From contig NZ_CP094974.1 in the NCBI RefSeq assembly GCF_022869805.1, positions 992,001-1,056,000 on the forward strand: DNA of 64,000 bases. Direction: 5' to 3'. The DNA comes from Halosolutus halophilus. GTDB taxonomy: Archaea; Halobacteriota; Halobacteria; Halobacteriales; Natrialbaceae. The notes below the pieces were generated by a model. The model searched no databases and was not told the origin of the DNA. It worked only from the letters and a program-made list of their open reading frames with translations. The translations under genes were made by a program, and so were the position numbers. Of the stretch, positions 54,388-62,898 are shown piece after piece (within the stretch, counting starts at the first letter, position 1; each line of letters opens with the position of its first letter).

Positions 54388-54478
54388 TGCTCTATTCGCA
54401 CCCTGTATTCAGCACCGCCGAAACAACCTGACAGTGTTATTTCATGAGGGGCGTGTCGCATACAGACGCGCATCTATC
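54388..54478. repeat. Dispersed hairpin repeat, copy 6
   Basis: Reads CTCTATTCGCACCCTGTATT, CAGCACCGCC, then AACCTGACAGTG and a diverged right end. It shares the TGTATTCAGCA core with copies 4 and 5. Confidence 0.55.
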
Positions 54479-54537
54479 GTTCCGAGGAGTATCTGTCAGG
54501 TGGCTACTTTTTTGATACCGTGCCCGGATTACAGACT

Positions 54538-55059
54538 ATGGAGGTCCGCCATATCGAGGCGCAAGGTGACGTGAGGGGACTCATCAGGGTACACGGACTG
54601 GCATGGCGAGAAGCGTACGAGGGGTTTCTTCCGGCCGAAGTTCTACAGAAACAGACTATTACGCCGACTGCGGAAGAAGTACAGCGATGGCAGGACGAGC
54701 TCCGTGAACACCGAGAGGGCGTTCTGGTGGCTGTCGATGACGAGGGAGTCGTTCGGGGGTTTGCAGACGTTCGGTGGGGTGATGCAGAAACGAAAGCGTT
54801 TGTTGGTACGGACGAAGCCGGCCTGAAAGCGATCTACGTCGAACCGGGCTGGTGGAACCGAGGAATCGGTACAGCACTGCTCGAACGAGGGCTGGAAGTG
54901 CTTCCCGAGTCGGTCGATGCAGTGCGACTCGAAATGTTTGCAGAGAACGGGATTGCTGATCGGTTCTACGAAGCGAAGGGGTTCGAGCGCACAGATACGG
55001 GGGAATACGAGATCGCAGGACGTTCTTACCCGACGAATATCTACACGCTCCAGTTGTGA
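54538..55059 (+). CDS. GNAT-family N-acetyltransferase
   Basis: A 173-residue acetyltransferase. The acetyl-CoA loop is in YVEPGWWNRGIGTALLERGLE (R-G-I-G-T-A, about 108-113), the preceding strand is AGLKAIYV, and FYEAKGFER is motif B. Start ATG 54538, six codons inside the open frame. Substrate unknown; the first segment (LIRVHGLAWREAYEGFLP) resembles the general GNAT families that acetylate amines or aminoglycosides. Confidence 0.9.
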   Translation: MEVRHIEAQGDVRGLIRVHGLAWREAYEGFLPAEVLQKQTITPTAEEVQRWQDELREHREGVLVAVDDEGVVRGFADVRWGDAETKAFVGTDEAGLKAIYVEPGWWNRGIGTALLERGLEVLPESVDAVRLEMFAENGIADRFYEAKGFERTDTGEYEIAGRSYPTNIYTLQL

Positions 55060-55690
55060 TCGCTTGGTGGGTGAACCCCTCTACTTGTCGATATCTGAGC
55101 GGTCCGTGGCTCTGTTGACATCCTGGTGCGCAGACACGGACTGGACAAACCAGTGGTAAGAAGGTCTGCTTATTGACCGACGGGCATTCTCTCTGGTGTG
55201 AATCATATCCGTCGAAGCCTCCCGAATAGGGAGTCCGAATCGATCGGACACGCACGCTATTAATCACAGCCCCGAGACCGCGTGGGAAAACACTCGTTTC
55301 AGGACCGCAAATACCGTTCCATAGCTACTGAATCAGCCCCCACGCCAATTGCCCCTCAAGATCTGCTCCGAGAAGGAGGCCGAATTTGTGCTCTCATCCT
55401 TTTTTGAGGCATCCTCGCTGCCATCGGAAGATTTGGAATCGGAACCATCGGGTATGCCCGGCCGGGGAGTTTCTTCTTCGAACTGGGTACGCCATTGCGC
55501 GCTTCTGCATCGTTACGGGACTCGCTAGCGTCCTCATCTACGTTATCGCTCGTGGCATCCAACTCTCCCGCCGCAATCAGCGTATTCAACCCCGATGAAC
55601 GAGAGGCCCTCTACTCCGTTCCGTCTTTAGCGATACGTTTCGTTCACTCTGTGCGAAACTTTCTCGTGTTTCAAGTCCGTCGGTGTAGGT
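55060..55690. other. 630-nt gap with a broken membrane-gene fragment
   Basis: One plus frame reads GILAAIGRFGIGTIGYARPG, and the next frame continues LLRTGYAIARFCIVTGLASV and LIYVIARGIQLSRR to a stop at 55598. Joined, they look like a two-span membrane protein with a frameshift near 55470. The rest is featureless. Confidence 0.35.
55400..55598 (+). pseudogene. Possible frameshifted small membrane-protein gene
   Basis: The two frames described for this gap are each hydrophobic in adjacent halves and together form a plausible short membrane protein. The alternative is that the 55386-55598 frame is chance. No family match. Confidence 0.3.
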
Positions 55691-55897
55691 ATGTCAACAA
55701 CTGTGGAGCTCCCCGAGCCGGATGAAGCCTGTACGTACTGTGAGGCCCGTATTTTCGACCACGACCCCATCTGCGTACGTGATTGTACCGCAGATTGTGG
55801 CTCGCCCGCGTACTTCTGCAACTACGCCTGCCTATCAGCACACATCGATGCCCAGGACCTGACTGCGGGAAACGCGTGCGAATGGTCGCCCGACTGA
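55691..55897 (+). CDS. Small Cys/His-rich zinc-binding protein
   Basis: A 68-residue protein with CTYCEARIFDHDP, CVRDC, CGSPAYFCNYAC and AHID, i.e. many Cys plus His, in a pattern like haloarchaeal small zinc proteins (DUF7576-like from memory). Start ATG 55691. The frame reads on beyond its TGA for about 60 codons with coding-like composition to a stop at 56077, suggesting that this stretch once encoded more. Confidence 0.75.
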   Translation: MSTTVELPEPDEACTYCEARIFDHDPICVRDCTADCGSPAYFCNYACLSAHIDAQDLTAGNACEWSPD

Positions 55898-56073
55898 TTT
55901 CCGGTTCCCCCATCGAGGTCCAGAATCGATACTGGGCGGTCCGCAACTGGAGTGTACGGCCTTTTCGCGGAGGGGGAACCGAGTGAGGCTGCCTTCGGTC
56001 CCCCCGCATTAGCGGTTCCAGAACTGGTGGAACAGATGCAAGGGGAGGTCCACGGGAAAGACCCCTGTGACGC

Positions 56074-56547
56074 GTGAAAATTCTCCACGACGCCTTGTAT
56101 GAGGGTGCTATCGATCGAACAGTCCCGAGCCTCGGAGAACCGTTCATCACTGCGTACTTCCTCGAAAAGAATGGAATCATCTCTCCCGATGACGACCCGA
56201 CGGAAAGTGAATACCGTTCGATTGTCAAGCGCCGTCCTTCCAGTGAGCGACCCGGAGAACTATTTTGTGAGCGAGAACGGACCCTCTGGTGGATTGGCAT
56301 ACTGGCTGGTGTTCATCCGTCGCTGGTGACGTACTGGTTCTCTGAAGATCCAGGTTTTGCTGAACGCATAGCGCGTAATCAGCAGCGTAATTCATGTCGA
56401 AATGATTTTATTTGGTTCTTCAGTAGCTCATCCCATGTCGAAGAAGACGGTCGTCGAATTTATCGAGGAGTGGCAGACGGGCTTCTTTATCATGCTCAGC
56501 AGTCTTATTGCGGGCAGCATCGGGGGATTCCTCTTTGGTCAGGTTGA
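56074..56547 (+). CDS. Hypothetical protein, uncertain
   Basis: A GTG-started 157-residue frame. Its first 105 residues look coding (PSLGEPFITAYFLEKNGIIS, ERTLWWIGILAGVHPSLVTY), but the last 45 overlap the gene at 56435 in another frame and look random. The real product probably ends near 56400 through a frameshift or different stop. No family recognised. Confidence 0.35.
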   Translation: MKILHDALYEGAIDRTVPSLGEPFITAYFLEKNGIISPDDDPTESEYRSIVKRRPSSERPGELFCERERTLWWIGILAGVHPSLVTYWFSEDPGFAERIARNQQRNSCRNDFIWFFSSSSHVEEDGRRIYRGVADGLLYHAQQSYCGQHRGIPLWSG

Positions 56548-56626
56548 GTTAAACACGATCGTCGGATTCGGAGTGGGTTTTCTGCTCATGTTCCTCAGTG
56601 CTTCGTACGTCCTCTATGGCCGGTGA
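56435..56626 (+). CDS. Small two-span membrane protein
   Basis: A 63-residue protein, ATG 56435 to TGA. Residues 1-15 are a polar helix (SKKTVVEFIEEWQ), then two spans near 16-36 and 41-58 with GxxxG features (AGSIGGFLFG). It resembles the many small haloarchaeal membrane proteins of unknown role. Confidence 0.7.
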   Translation: MSKKTVVEFIEEWQTGFFIMLSSLIAGSIGGFLFGQVELNTIVGFGVGFLLMFLSASYVLYGR

Positions 56627-57264
56627 AAGAGACGGGCCCACGTGATCGATACGTCCCCTGTCTTTCGCCCGCATCTTCTCTCACTCGCTGCGGATTTTTA
56701 CCCGGGTCTTTCCGGTGCGCCGCCCGGCCGCTCGATTCGGGGCCAGTGAGGTGCGCGTGCGGCAGTAGGCTCGCTCATCGCCGTCTTCTCGTCGAGTGGG
56801 GGCGTCCTCACTGGATCCGTCTCTGGGCGATCGATGCTCACGCGGAATCCGCCGCATCGACCGTTCGAGGGTGCGAGGTTCGACAGCGGCACATCCGGGA
56901 GCTATCGCGTCGCCAACGCGCAGCAGTTGGACCGGAAGGCGCTCGTGGTCGAAAGCGCGACCTTCGCAGTCGCAACGATCGGCGAATAGTTATTTCAATC
57001 CTGTCGGAACCGTCTGTTGTTGATCGGTACTCAGCGGTCGTGTCACGTACAGAGCAGCAACCTGACGATGTGTTTCGCCCGAGTTGGACCCGGAAGCAGG
57101 CGACCGGCCCTCCCCGTTCAGAAGTATCCTACCGCCGCCCATCCCCGACGATGTCCGTGATCACCGCACGCTGCGCCGTCTCGTCGACGACGATATACGA
57201 ATCCCTCGACGCAGAGGCGAGGTGAACCAGAAAACTTTCGTTCTAACTGCCTGTCAAGAGTGGT
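56627..57264. other. Gap with one short coding-like frame
   Basis: At 56834-56989 a frame codes for 51 residues with good composition (for example FDSGTSGSYRVANAQQLDRK and ALVVESATFAVATIGE), open upstream without a start. A possible degenerate repeat copy lies near 57015-57075. Confidence 0.35.
56834..56989 (+). CDS. Possible 51-residue frame, perhaps a 5'-truncated gene
   Basis: ATG 56834 to TAG. Coding-like composition continues upstream in frame (AVGSLIAVFSSSGG) to a stop near 56750 without a standard start, which suggests that this is the tail of a truncated gene rather than a complete one. Confidence 0.3.
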   Translation: MLTRNPPHRPFEGARFDSGTSGSYRVANAQQLDRKALVVESATFAVATIGE

Positions 57265-58122
57265 ATGCGACGTCGCCAGTACCTCGCAAGCGGAACAGCC
57301 CTCCTCTCCGCCGCTGTCGCCGGATGCGCCCATCCATCTGTCGTCCTCGATATGGACGAAGCGACGGCAGACGATATCGCCAATGAAGTTTCGATGTCGG
57401 TTGATCCCGGTTCAGCCGAATATACTCTCGTCTTGTCGGCCCTCGAGAATGGATCGGCCAGACGGAGAGGACGGTACGAACTATTCGACCGCACTGACAC
57501 AGTCCGGGTCGAAGGCTCCTTCTACGAAGTCTCGGAGACTCGGCTCGAGAGTAGCGAGGTGACGGTCTATGAGGTTCTCATCGATTTCGATCCAGCCAAT
57601 TCAACGACCGAACTGGGCGAGATCGAATACGACGACCTGCCCGAGGCGGATCGCCAGCGCCTCGACCCGATCGTTTCAGAAGGCACCCCTCCCAGTCAGG
57701 ACGGATATGATCTCGGCGTCGATTACGGAACTGCTGAGGAAGTCGGGAACGAGTCGGTGTTCGTTCCGGATCGGCAGTACGATATTGTTCTCCACGACGG
57801 GAATCGGTATCGGGTTGCGGTCGATTCGCGAACCGCGCCTGAGGCCGAGTATCGATACGAAGTGACCGAAGTCGCGTCCAGCGTCGAAACAGTTGCCGAC
57901 CAAGTGCGAGAGCAGTACCTGTTCACACTCACAGACCTTTCCGACGCCGAACGCGCGGTCGTCGAGGAGGCGATCACCGATGGATACTTCCAAGACGACG
58001 ACGCCTTCCAGTCGGTGATCGATCGTATTCGAGAGCACGAGGGGATTACTGTGGACGATTTCTACGGAACGTGGCTCCTCGAGTACGAGAGTGTCGAGTA
58101 TCTCACCTATGCTGAATGGTAG
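57265..58122 (+). CDS. Lipobox/Tat-type exported protein
   Basis: A 285-residue protein with MRRRQYLASGTALLSA, AAVAGC lipobox and an acidic mature region. Residues 60-150 and 170-250 are rich in Glu/Arg with VDYGTAEEVGNESVFVPDRQ and a terminal helical part that ends EYLTYAEW. It is probably a surface lipoprotein. The Arg-rich start suggests the Tat pathway, but the strict second Arg spacing is RRRQYL. No family is recognised. Confidence 0.75.
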   Translation: MRRRQYLASGTALLSAAVAGCAHPSVVLDMDEATADDIANEVSMSVDPGSAEYTLVLSALENGSARRRGRYELFDRTDTVRVEGSFYEVSETRLESSEVTVYEVLIDFDPANSTTELGEIEYDDLPEADRQRLDPIVSEGTPPSQDGYDLGVDYGTAEEVGNESVFVPDRQYDIVLHDGNRYRVAVDSRTAPEAEYRYEVTEVASSVETVADQVREQYLFTLTDLSDAERAVVEEAITDGYFQDDDAFQSVIDRIREHEGITVDDFYGTWLLEYESVEYLTYAEW

Positions 58123-58249
58123 TCACCGTCGGGATTTCGAATTCGATCTACTGAGCGATCCATCTACTTCTCATTTGAGAGGAGTCTCGTACGAGATTTG
58201 CACCATCACTTCAGCAAAGGCTTAAGTAATTGTTTTCTTATATGTTCTG

Positions 58250-58310
58250 CAGCGATCAGTTCCACTCTGTATCTTGCACGCGCTTTCTGACAGTTGCCGG
58301 ATAGCGTGAG
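58250..58310. repeat. Dispersed hairpin repeat, copy 7
   Basis: CACTCTGTATCTTGCACGCG, CTTTCTGACAGTTGCCGGAT aligns to the left half and linker of copies 2 and 4; the right hairpin is not present. Confidence 0.5.
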
Positions 58311-58422
58311 CGAGGCGTGGAGAGACGGGTGTGTACGCAGCAGGGAACTGCCTTCAGCTCAGGACGATCGAGTTCACTAGGACAGCCGAGACCGTTCCTA
58401 CAGTGTAGGCTGGCAGACAGGT

Positions 58423-58655
58423 ATGATGCGCGCTCAGCGGTTTTCGTTCGTTCGCGATGCTGTCCTCGCCGCGGTGATCCTCACGGGCTTGTACGGGCTT
58501 CGATCCGTAGTTCAGCGCCGCCTTCGCCTGGTTCCGGATGCTCCCCTGTGTCGTCAGCGTGGGTTGTCCGAGGCCGTCACCGTGTCGAGTCGGTCGACGC
58601 GCTTCCCTCGAAACTGCGGCGTGTCTGGGATATGCATCTCGGGATGCGAGCATGA
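58423..58655 (+). pseudogene. Possible fragment of a membrane-protein gene
   Basis: ATG 58423 opens a frame with one hydrophobic stretch, then shifts to Arg/Cys-rich noise. An adjacent frame continues ALPSKLRRVWDMHLGMRA to a stop at 58655. Unassigned. Confidence 0.2.
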
Positions 58656-58846
58656 CCCTCGTGCTCGTCGGTCATCGAGTGGCAGCACGGAAGACAAGAT
58701 CCTCAGCGGGGGGTCCGCTGTACGGCCGGCGGACAGGCACGATCGATCTGCCACTGCTCGACCTCGCGGACGCCAAGCAGTGTTACCCGGCTGATGAGTC
58801 CGACGCGGTGATCTAGACGTGGGTCTTGTTCGAACGGACGCCGTAT

Positions 58847-58894
58847 GCGAGGAGAAAGCGCCGCCCTAAGGGGCGGGAAAGATGGTAAATTCAC
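58847..58894. mobile_element. Solo end resembling an IS200/IS605-IS1341 element
   Basis: GCGAGGAGAAAGCGCCGCCC with TAAG GGGCGGGAAAGATG is a near match to the motif at 63737-63783; in haloarchaea such sequences border the 3' ends of TnpB-type elements. It includes a CCGCCC/GGGCGG stem. No transposase frame is left. Confidence 0.45.
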
Positions 58895-58904
58895 TGACAT
58901 CGTG

Positions 58905-58929
58905 ACGCCCTCCACACCCGTCAGGGCGT
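58905..58929. repeat. Hairpin beside the solo element end
   Basis: ACGCCCT (58905-58911) and AGGGCGT (58923-58929) form a 7-bp stem around an 11-nt loop. Confidence 0.4.
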
Positions 58930-59039
58930 GGACTCCCGAGACACGCGAATCGAAGATTCGCGTCCCTCGCATGTATAGGAATCGACAACGTATCGGTCGT
59001 CTGTACGGCTTCGTTCCGTGATCTCTCGGTCTCGTTCTG

Positions 59040-60095
59040 CTACAGGTAATTGACGAGCCAGTACGCGATGTACAGCCCGAACAGGATCGCTCCGCCACCA
59101 CGCGTGACCCGACCCCGAGCGAGCATCGTCGTTACGACGAGTAGACAGCCTGCGAAAAACGGCCAGTGAACCGTCAGGACGTCTCCGCCGGTATTCACCG
59201 GATGAAGCAAGGCGATGATCCCGATGTTGGCCGTCATGTAGAACACCGTGCTGCCGACCACGTTCCCGACGGCGAGTTCCGGTCGGTTCTGCCGAACCGG
59301 TTCGACGGTGAGCGCCAGTTCCTCGATCGATGCGATGAAGCTCAGTACCGTCGCACCGAACGCCAGCCCCGAGATCCCGAGCGCGGTGAAAATTCCCTCG
59401 GCACTGACTACCGTGATTCCGGAGCCGAGAGTCATTCCGACCATTGCGAGGACGGCTACGCCTAGATTGAAGCCGCCGCTCCGATGCTCGAACGACGGCA
59501 CGAACTCGTCGATATCGAGGTCGTACTTCCGTTCCCGTTGCCCTTCTAGTTCACTGCCGCCATCCGGTGCTTCCGTGCTCGCGTCGCCCTCGATGTCGAC
59601 GACCTCCCGCACCTCGTCCGAGAGCAGATACGTCGTTTCGGAGCGGCGTTCGTGCCGGAACGTGTACGCCAGCAGCGGGACGAACAGGACGACGAGAACC
59701 GCCCCCTCGAGCGGACCGACCGTCCCCCTGATCGACAGCGCGAACGCGGGGACGGGTGCGAGAACGAGCATGAGCAGGTATACCCGGGGAACGTCCATCC
59801 GAAACGGGACGAGGATCGCGGCAAGTCCGACAGCGACGGTCAGGACGAACAGTGATTCCCCGAATACGGTCCCGAGCGCGAGGTCCGGTAACTCGACGAA
59901 CGCCGCGGTTACGCCGAGGACGGCATTTTCGAGGTCGACACCGGCCAACACGACCGCGAGAAAGAAGCCGGAAATCCCGAGCGAGACGGCGCTCTGGGCG
60001 ACGGCCTCGATGAAGACCTCGACGCACCAGATCACCAGCACCACGCCGACGAAAAAGAGGGAGACGAGGGCTACCGTCGAACTCGGAACGATCAT
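59040..60095 (-). CDS. CaCA-family cation antiporter (Na+/Ca2+ exchanger-like)
   Basis: A 351-residue membrane protein with about 10-11 spans. The alpha-2 region shows SFIASIEELALTVEPVRQN and GNVVGSTVFYMTANIGI, where the acidic residue in IEE and the GNVVGS stretch are the ion-binding hallmark. The first half has the weaker alpha-1 copy LAGVDLENAVLG and LALGTVFGES. It probably exchanges Na+ or H+ for Ca2+. A central acidic loop (about 150-200) may sense ions. Start ATG 60095, about 31 nt downstream of a TATA box. Confidence 0.88.
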   Translation of the reverse strand: MIVPSSTVALVSLFFVGVVLVIWCVEVFIEAVAQSAVSLGISGFFLAVVLAGVDLENAVLGVTAAFVELPDLALGTVFGESLFVLTVAVGLAAILVPFRMDVPRVYLLMLVLAPVPAFALSIRGTVGPLEGAVLVVLFVPLLAYTFRHERRSETTYLLSDEVREVVDIEGDASTEAPDGGSELEGQRERKYDLDIDEFVPSFEHRSGGFNLGVAVLAMVGMTLGSGITVVSAEGIFTALGISGLAFGATVLSFIASIEELALTVEPVRQNRPELAVGNVVGSTVFYMTANIGIIALLHPVNTGGDVLTVHWPFFAGCLLVVTTMLARGRVTRGGGAILFGLYIAYWLVNYL

Positions 60096-60120
60096 ATGTG
60101 AGATATGGTAGCACGGTCGT

Positions 60121-60130
60121 ACATATAGTA
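60121..60130 (-). promoter_or_regulatory. TATA box of the first antiporter
   Basis: TACTATATGT (minus strand) is centred 31 nt before ATG 60095, consistent with a near-leaderless transcript. Confidence 0.55.
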
Positions 60131-60132
60131 GT

Positions 60133-60147
60133 CACTGACAGTCAGTG
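60133..60147. promoter_or_regulatory. Palindrome beside the TATA box (candidate operator)
   Basis: CACTGAC A GTCAGTG is a perfect 7-bp inverted repeat with one central base, immediately upstream of the TATA box of the antiporter, where BRE and regulators bind. A repressor or activator site is an inference. Confidence 0.5.
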
Positions 60148-60342
60148 TGCACCCGATCGCACGAGGGCTCTTCGAGCGGTGTGGAAACCGTCACTGTCGC
60201 TACTGACTGCGGTCACGACGGAACGTGACGGATCGACGAGAAAGGGCAATGCGCCGCCGACCGCCGTTGCCAGCGTCTCCCGATCCGCTCGTCGACGCGC
60301 ACAGATCTGTCAGCGAGACCAGTTCCTTGGACTCACCGCCGT

Positions 60343-61689
60343 TCAGCCACTGATCGGAACGCCGCCAAAGACGACGATCGCGATCAGCCAGTAGACGACG
60401 TAGAGGCCGCCGAGGAGGAAGCCGTGCCAGCGCTTCAGTTCGCCCTCGGAGAGGAAGTACGCGGCGAGGGCGGTCACGACGATCACCGTCGGGAGATGGA
60501 AGGTGAGTACGGACCGAGAGATTTCGAGGTCGCTGAGGAGCATGATGACGCCGACGTTTCCGGTCACCGAGAAGAGGACGCTCCCGATGACGTTGCCGAC
60601 GCCGATCTCGGGGACGCCCCGCCGAACCGGTTCGATCGTCAGCATGACGTCCTCGAACGTGAGGAGTACCGTCAGGACGGTCGCCCCGAAGACGGTCTCC
60701 TCGAGGCCGAATCCGTCGACCACGACCTCCGAACCCGCCTCGAGCAGCATCGACGCGAACACGATGCCGATCAGCGCGAAGACGGCGAGAGAGAGCCATA
60801 TCCAGCCGGGATCGGAGCGGCCGCCGACGATCTGATCCTCGGAAATTTCCGAGAGCGCCTCCGGGACGGTGATGCCGCCGTCGGCCTGAATCTCCTCGCC
60901 AAGTTCGGTGTTCCGGAAGACCGGCGTGTCACGCTGGTATTCCCGCGCGATGAGGTAGCCGAATGTGAGGACGAACGCGCCGACGAGTGCGAGTCCGTGG
61001 ACGAACGTCAGCGTCCCGACGAGGACGAACGGGAGCAACAGCAGCGGTGCCAGCGCGAAGAGGGCGACGTAGTCGGGTGGGATGTCGACCGGGAACGGCT
61101 TGATGATCGCGGCGAGCGCGAGCGTCACGCCGATAATAGCCAGTCCGGTCCCGAGCGCGGTCCCGAGGGCGGCACCCTCGAGGTCACCGGCGGACAGAAC
61201 GAGCGCAAGGACCGTATCGTCGAACTCGAACCCGGTGAAAACGATCGCGAGCGCGAACAACGAAATTTTCAGTTCCAGCGCCGCGCGGGTGAGATAACTG
61301 ATGAGCTTTTCGACGCAAACCGTCAGTAATACCCCGCCCGCGACGAGGACGAGTATCGCCCCCGTTACACCCTGCGCTTCGACGAATCCGTGGATCACGC
61401 CCTCGATACCGCCCTCGCCTTCCTCGCTCGTACCGCCGTCGTCGCTCTGGGCGAGCGCTGGCGCGACCGGGACCGCGACAAGCACTGCAACTACCAGGAA
61501 CCCGATGAGGAGCCGTCGGCCAGATGGGCGGGACGCACAGAACGTCGGCGGACGGATCGACGGCACCGAACTGTCCCCCAGATAGCTGCTCGTCCTACTC
61601 ACCAGGAGGTCCGCACCGAGCAAGCGCACCGTGTACGCGAGCCACGGTCGCTGGGACGTGATAACAGACTCGGTGAGTGTCTCGAGCAC
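60343..61689 (-). CDS. CaCA-family cation antiporter with N-terminal extension
   Basis: A 448-residue paralog of the gene at 59040. The GTG start at 61689 sits 29 nt after a TATA box. A 58-residue leader (LSRTSSYLGDSS region) precedes a signal-like segment, then an acidic stretch and about 10 spans. Hallmarks: FTGFEFDDTVLALVL and EGAALGTALGTG in the alpha-1 copy, LLTFEDVMLTIEPVRRG and VGNVIGSVLFSVTGNVGVI in alpha-2. It lies 247 bp upstream of the first antiporter on the same strand. A start further downstream is possible. Confidence 0.85.
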   Translation of the reverse strand: MLETLTESVITSQRPWLAYTVRLLGADLLVSRTSSYLGDSSVPSIRPPTFCASRPSGRRLLIGFLVVAVLVAVPVAPALAQSDDGGTSEEGEGGIEGVIHGFVEAQGVTGAILVLVAGGVLLTVCVEKLISYLTRAALELKISLFALAIVFTGFEFDDTVLALVLSAGDLEGAALGTALGTGLAIIGVTLALAAIIKPFPVDIPPDYVALFALAPLLLLPFVLVGTLTFVHGLALVGAFVLTFGYLIAREYQRDTPVFRNTELGEEIQADGGITVPEALSEISEDQIVGGRSDPGWIWLSLAVFALIGIVFASMLLEAGSEVVVDGFGLEETVFGATVLTVLLTFEDVMLTIEPVRRGVPEIGVGNVIGSVLFSVTGNVGVIMLLSDLEISRSVLTFHLPTVIVVTALAAYFLSEGELKRWHGFLLGGLYVVYWLIAIVVFGGVPISG

Positions 61690-61713
61690 GTGAGTCTCGC
61701 ATGCGAATCGAGG

Positions 61714-61723
61714 ACATATATCT
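61714..61723 (-). promoter_or_regulatory. TATA box of the second antiporter
   Basis: AGATATATGT on the minus strand, centred about 29 nt before GTG 61689, supports that start. Confidence 0.5.
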
Positions 61724-61735
61724 AACTAGCCGGGG

Positions 61736-61758
61736 AGAGTATTCCATGGGAAATCTCT
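61736..61758. promoter_or_regulatory. Imperfect palindrome upstream of the second antiporter
   Basis: GAGAGTATTCCATGGGAAAT and the following CTC form an imperfect inverted repeat centred on CCATGG, just upstream of the TATA box. The adjacent ArsR-type gene makes it a candidate operator. Confidence 0.35.
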
Positions 61759-61818
61759 ACACGGACCCCGTGAAACAGCGCTATCCGCACTGCGTTCGGA
61801 GACGGGACCGGTCGTCGG

Positions 61819-62130
61819 TTACCGTTCGTCCTGATCGTCGTCGAGCGGATCGGCCTGCAGAACGAAGGTGCGCTCCGGCGTCGGGGCGATCCGTAACTCG
61901 ATCCGTCGAGTGAGTTCGTAGTATTTCCGATTGCCTCGCCTGTAGTGGTCGACCAGTCCGTTTTCTTCCAGCGTCGAAAGGTGGTGGACGGCGGTTTTTC
62001 CGTCCATTCCGATTTTCTCCGCGAGTTCCGAGACGTACATCGGTTCCCGCGAAAGCTCTCTGAGAATGGCCAGCCGCGTTCCGTTTCCCAGGGCGTCAAT
62101 TAGTGTCACGCGAGTTCGTTCGATACCCAC
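61819..62130 (-). CDS. ArsR-type winged-helix regulator
   Basis: A 103-residue HTH: NGTRLAILRELSREPMYVSE, LAEKIGMDGKTAVHHLSTLEE and a wing with YRRGNRKYYELTRR, then an acidic tail (ADPLDDDQDER). GTG start at 62130. It has no CxC metal motif, so metal sensing is not shown. Placed just upstream of the antiporter pair on the same strand and divergent from the amphi-Trp gene, it may control either. Confidence 0.85.
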   Translation of the reverse strand: MGIERTRVTLIDALGNGTRLAILRELSREPMYVSELAEKIGMDGKTAVHHLSTLEENGLVDHYRRGNRKYYELTRRIELRIAPTPERTFVLQADPLDDDQDER

Positions 62131-62205
62131 CTCAAGAAGAGTTTCGCCGATCCCGACCGGTCGCGAGTTCGGATTTCGGTTAATATATCATAATTCAACA
62201 AGGTA

Positions 62206-62213
62206 GTTTTATC
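62206..62213 (+). promoter_or_regulatory. TATA-like box of the amphi-Trp gene
   Basis: GTTTTATC is centred 28 nt before ATG 62238. The rest of this divergent region is A/T-rich (TTAATATATCATAATTC at 62179-62195). Confidence 0.5.
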
Positions 62214-62237
62214 CCCGTTGTCGTGTCAGGTCTTCGC

Positions 62238-62540
62238 ATGAGTGACCATGTCAACCTGCCCGACGACCGAACCAGCGACCGGCAGACGATCACGAGTGGG
62301 TTCTTCGAACAGGAGGTGTACCTCTCCCGCGAGGAGACGGCAACGTTCCTGCACGATCTCGCCGACCAACTCGAGGCCGATTCGTCGTTTACGATCTCCA
62401 CGTCGGAGTGGGAGATCCCCTTCAACTACAGCGACCCCGTCGAAGTCGAGATCGAGTTCTCCGAGCAGCGAGAGCGGGAACTCGAGATCGAACTCGAGTT
62501 CACGGGATCGAAGGGAGGCGACGATCTATCGGTTCGGTAG
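62238..62540 (+). CDS. amphi-Trp domain-containing protein
   Basis: A 100-residue protein of the amphi-Trp family. Typical features are the opening strand FFEQEVYLSREETATFLHDL, a centrally placed SEWEIPFNY and a last strand ELEIELEFTG. These proteins have a small beta-sandwich with alternating hydrophobic residues; role unknown. Start ATG 62238 fits a TATA-like box 28 nt upstream. A GC-rich gap of 358 nt follows without a gene. Confidence 0.88.
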   Translation: MSDHVNLPDDRTSDRQTITSGFFEQEVYLSREETATFLHDLADQLEADSSFTISTSEWEIPFNYSDPVEVEIEFSEQRERELEIELEFTGSKGGDDLSVR

Positions 62541-62898
62541 GGGGTGGCGCGAACCGCCGCCATCGGCCGAGGACGTTCTGTTCGCTCGAGCGGTCTCGAC
62601 GGGCGATCGTCCCTCACGACGCCGAGCGACGCGTCGGCGATAGTTGCGACGGGTGGCTGTCTCGGAATCGGAAGCGATGGCGCCAGTGAATCGTTCGCCC
62701 CGGAGCGACGAACAGTCTCTCCCCCTCAACTGACAGTGCCAAGCGGAAGCCCGCTCTTTCTGGGGTGGGCGGATGGCAAGTCCGATCGATCTCCACGTCA
62801 CGTCGTCCGCGTCATTCGAGCGTGGCTCCTAGTATAAGATCTCGATTGTATGTTAACCCTCATTACAGGGGGAGTGGAATGTGTGGGTAGTGACACCG
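62541..62898. other. Intergenic region, no gene seen
   Basis: No frame with a motif or haloarchaeal composition. An A/T-rich stretch (TATAAGATCTCGATTGTATG near 62833-62852) may be the promoter region of the following gene. Confidence 0.45.

Larger units (their letters stand above)
58123..59039. other. 917-nt gene-poor gap
   Basis: It contains a repeat copy at 58250-58310, a frame at 58423-58570 whose first part reads FSFVRDAVLAAVILTGLYGL and LRSVVQRRLRLV (a lone hydrophobic segment), and an element-end-like motif at 58847-58894 followed by a hairpin. None adds up to a complete gene. Confidence 0.4.
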
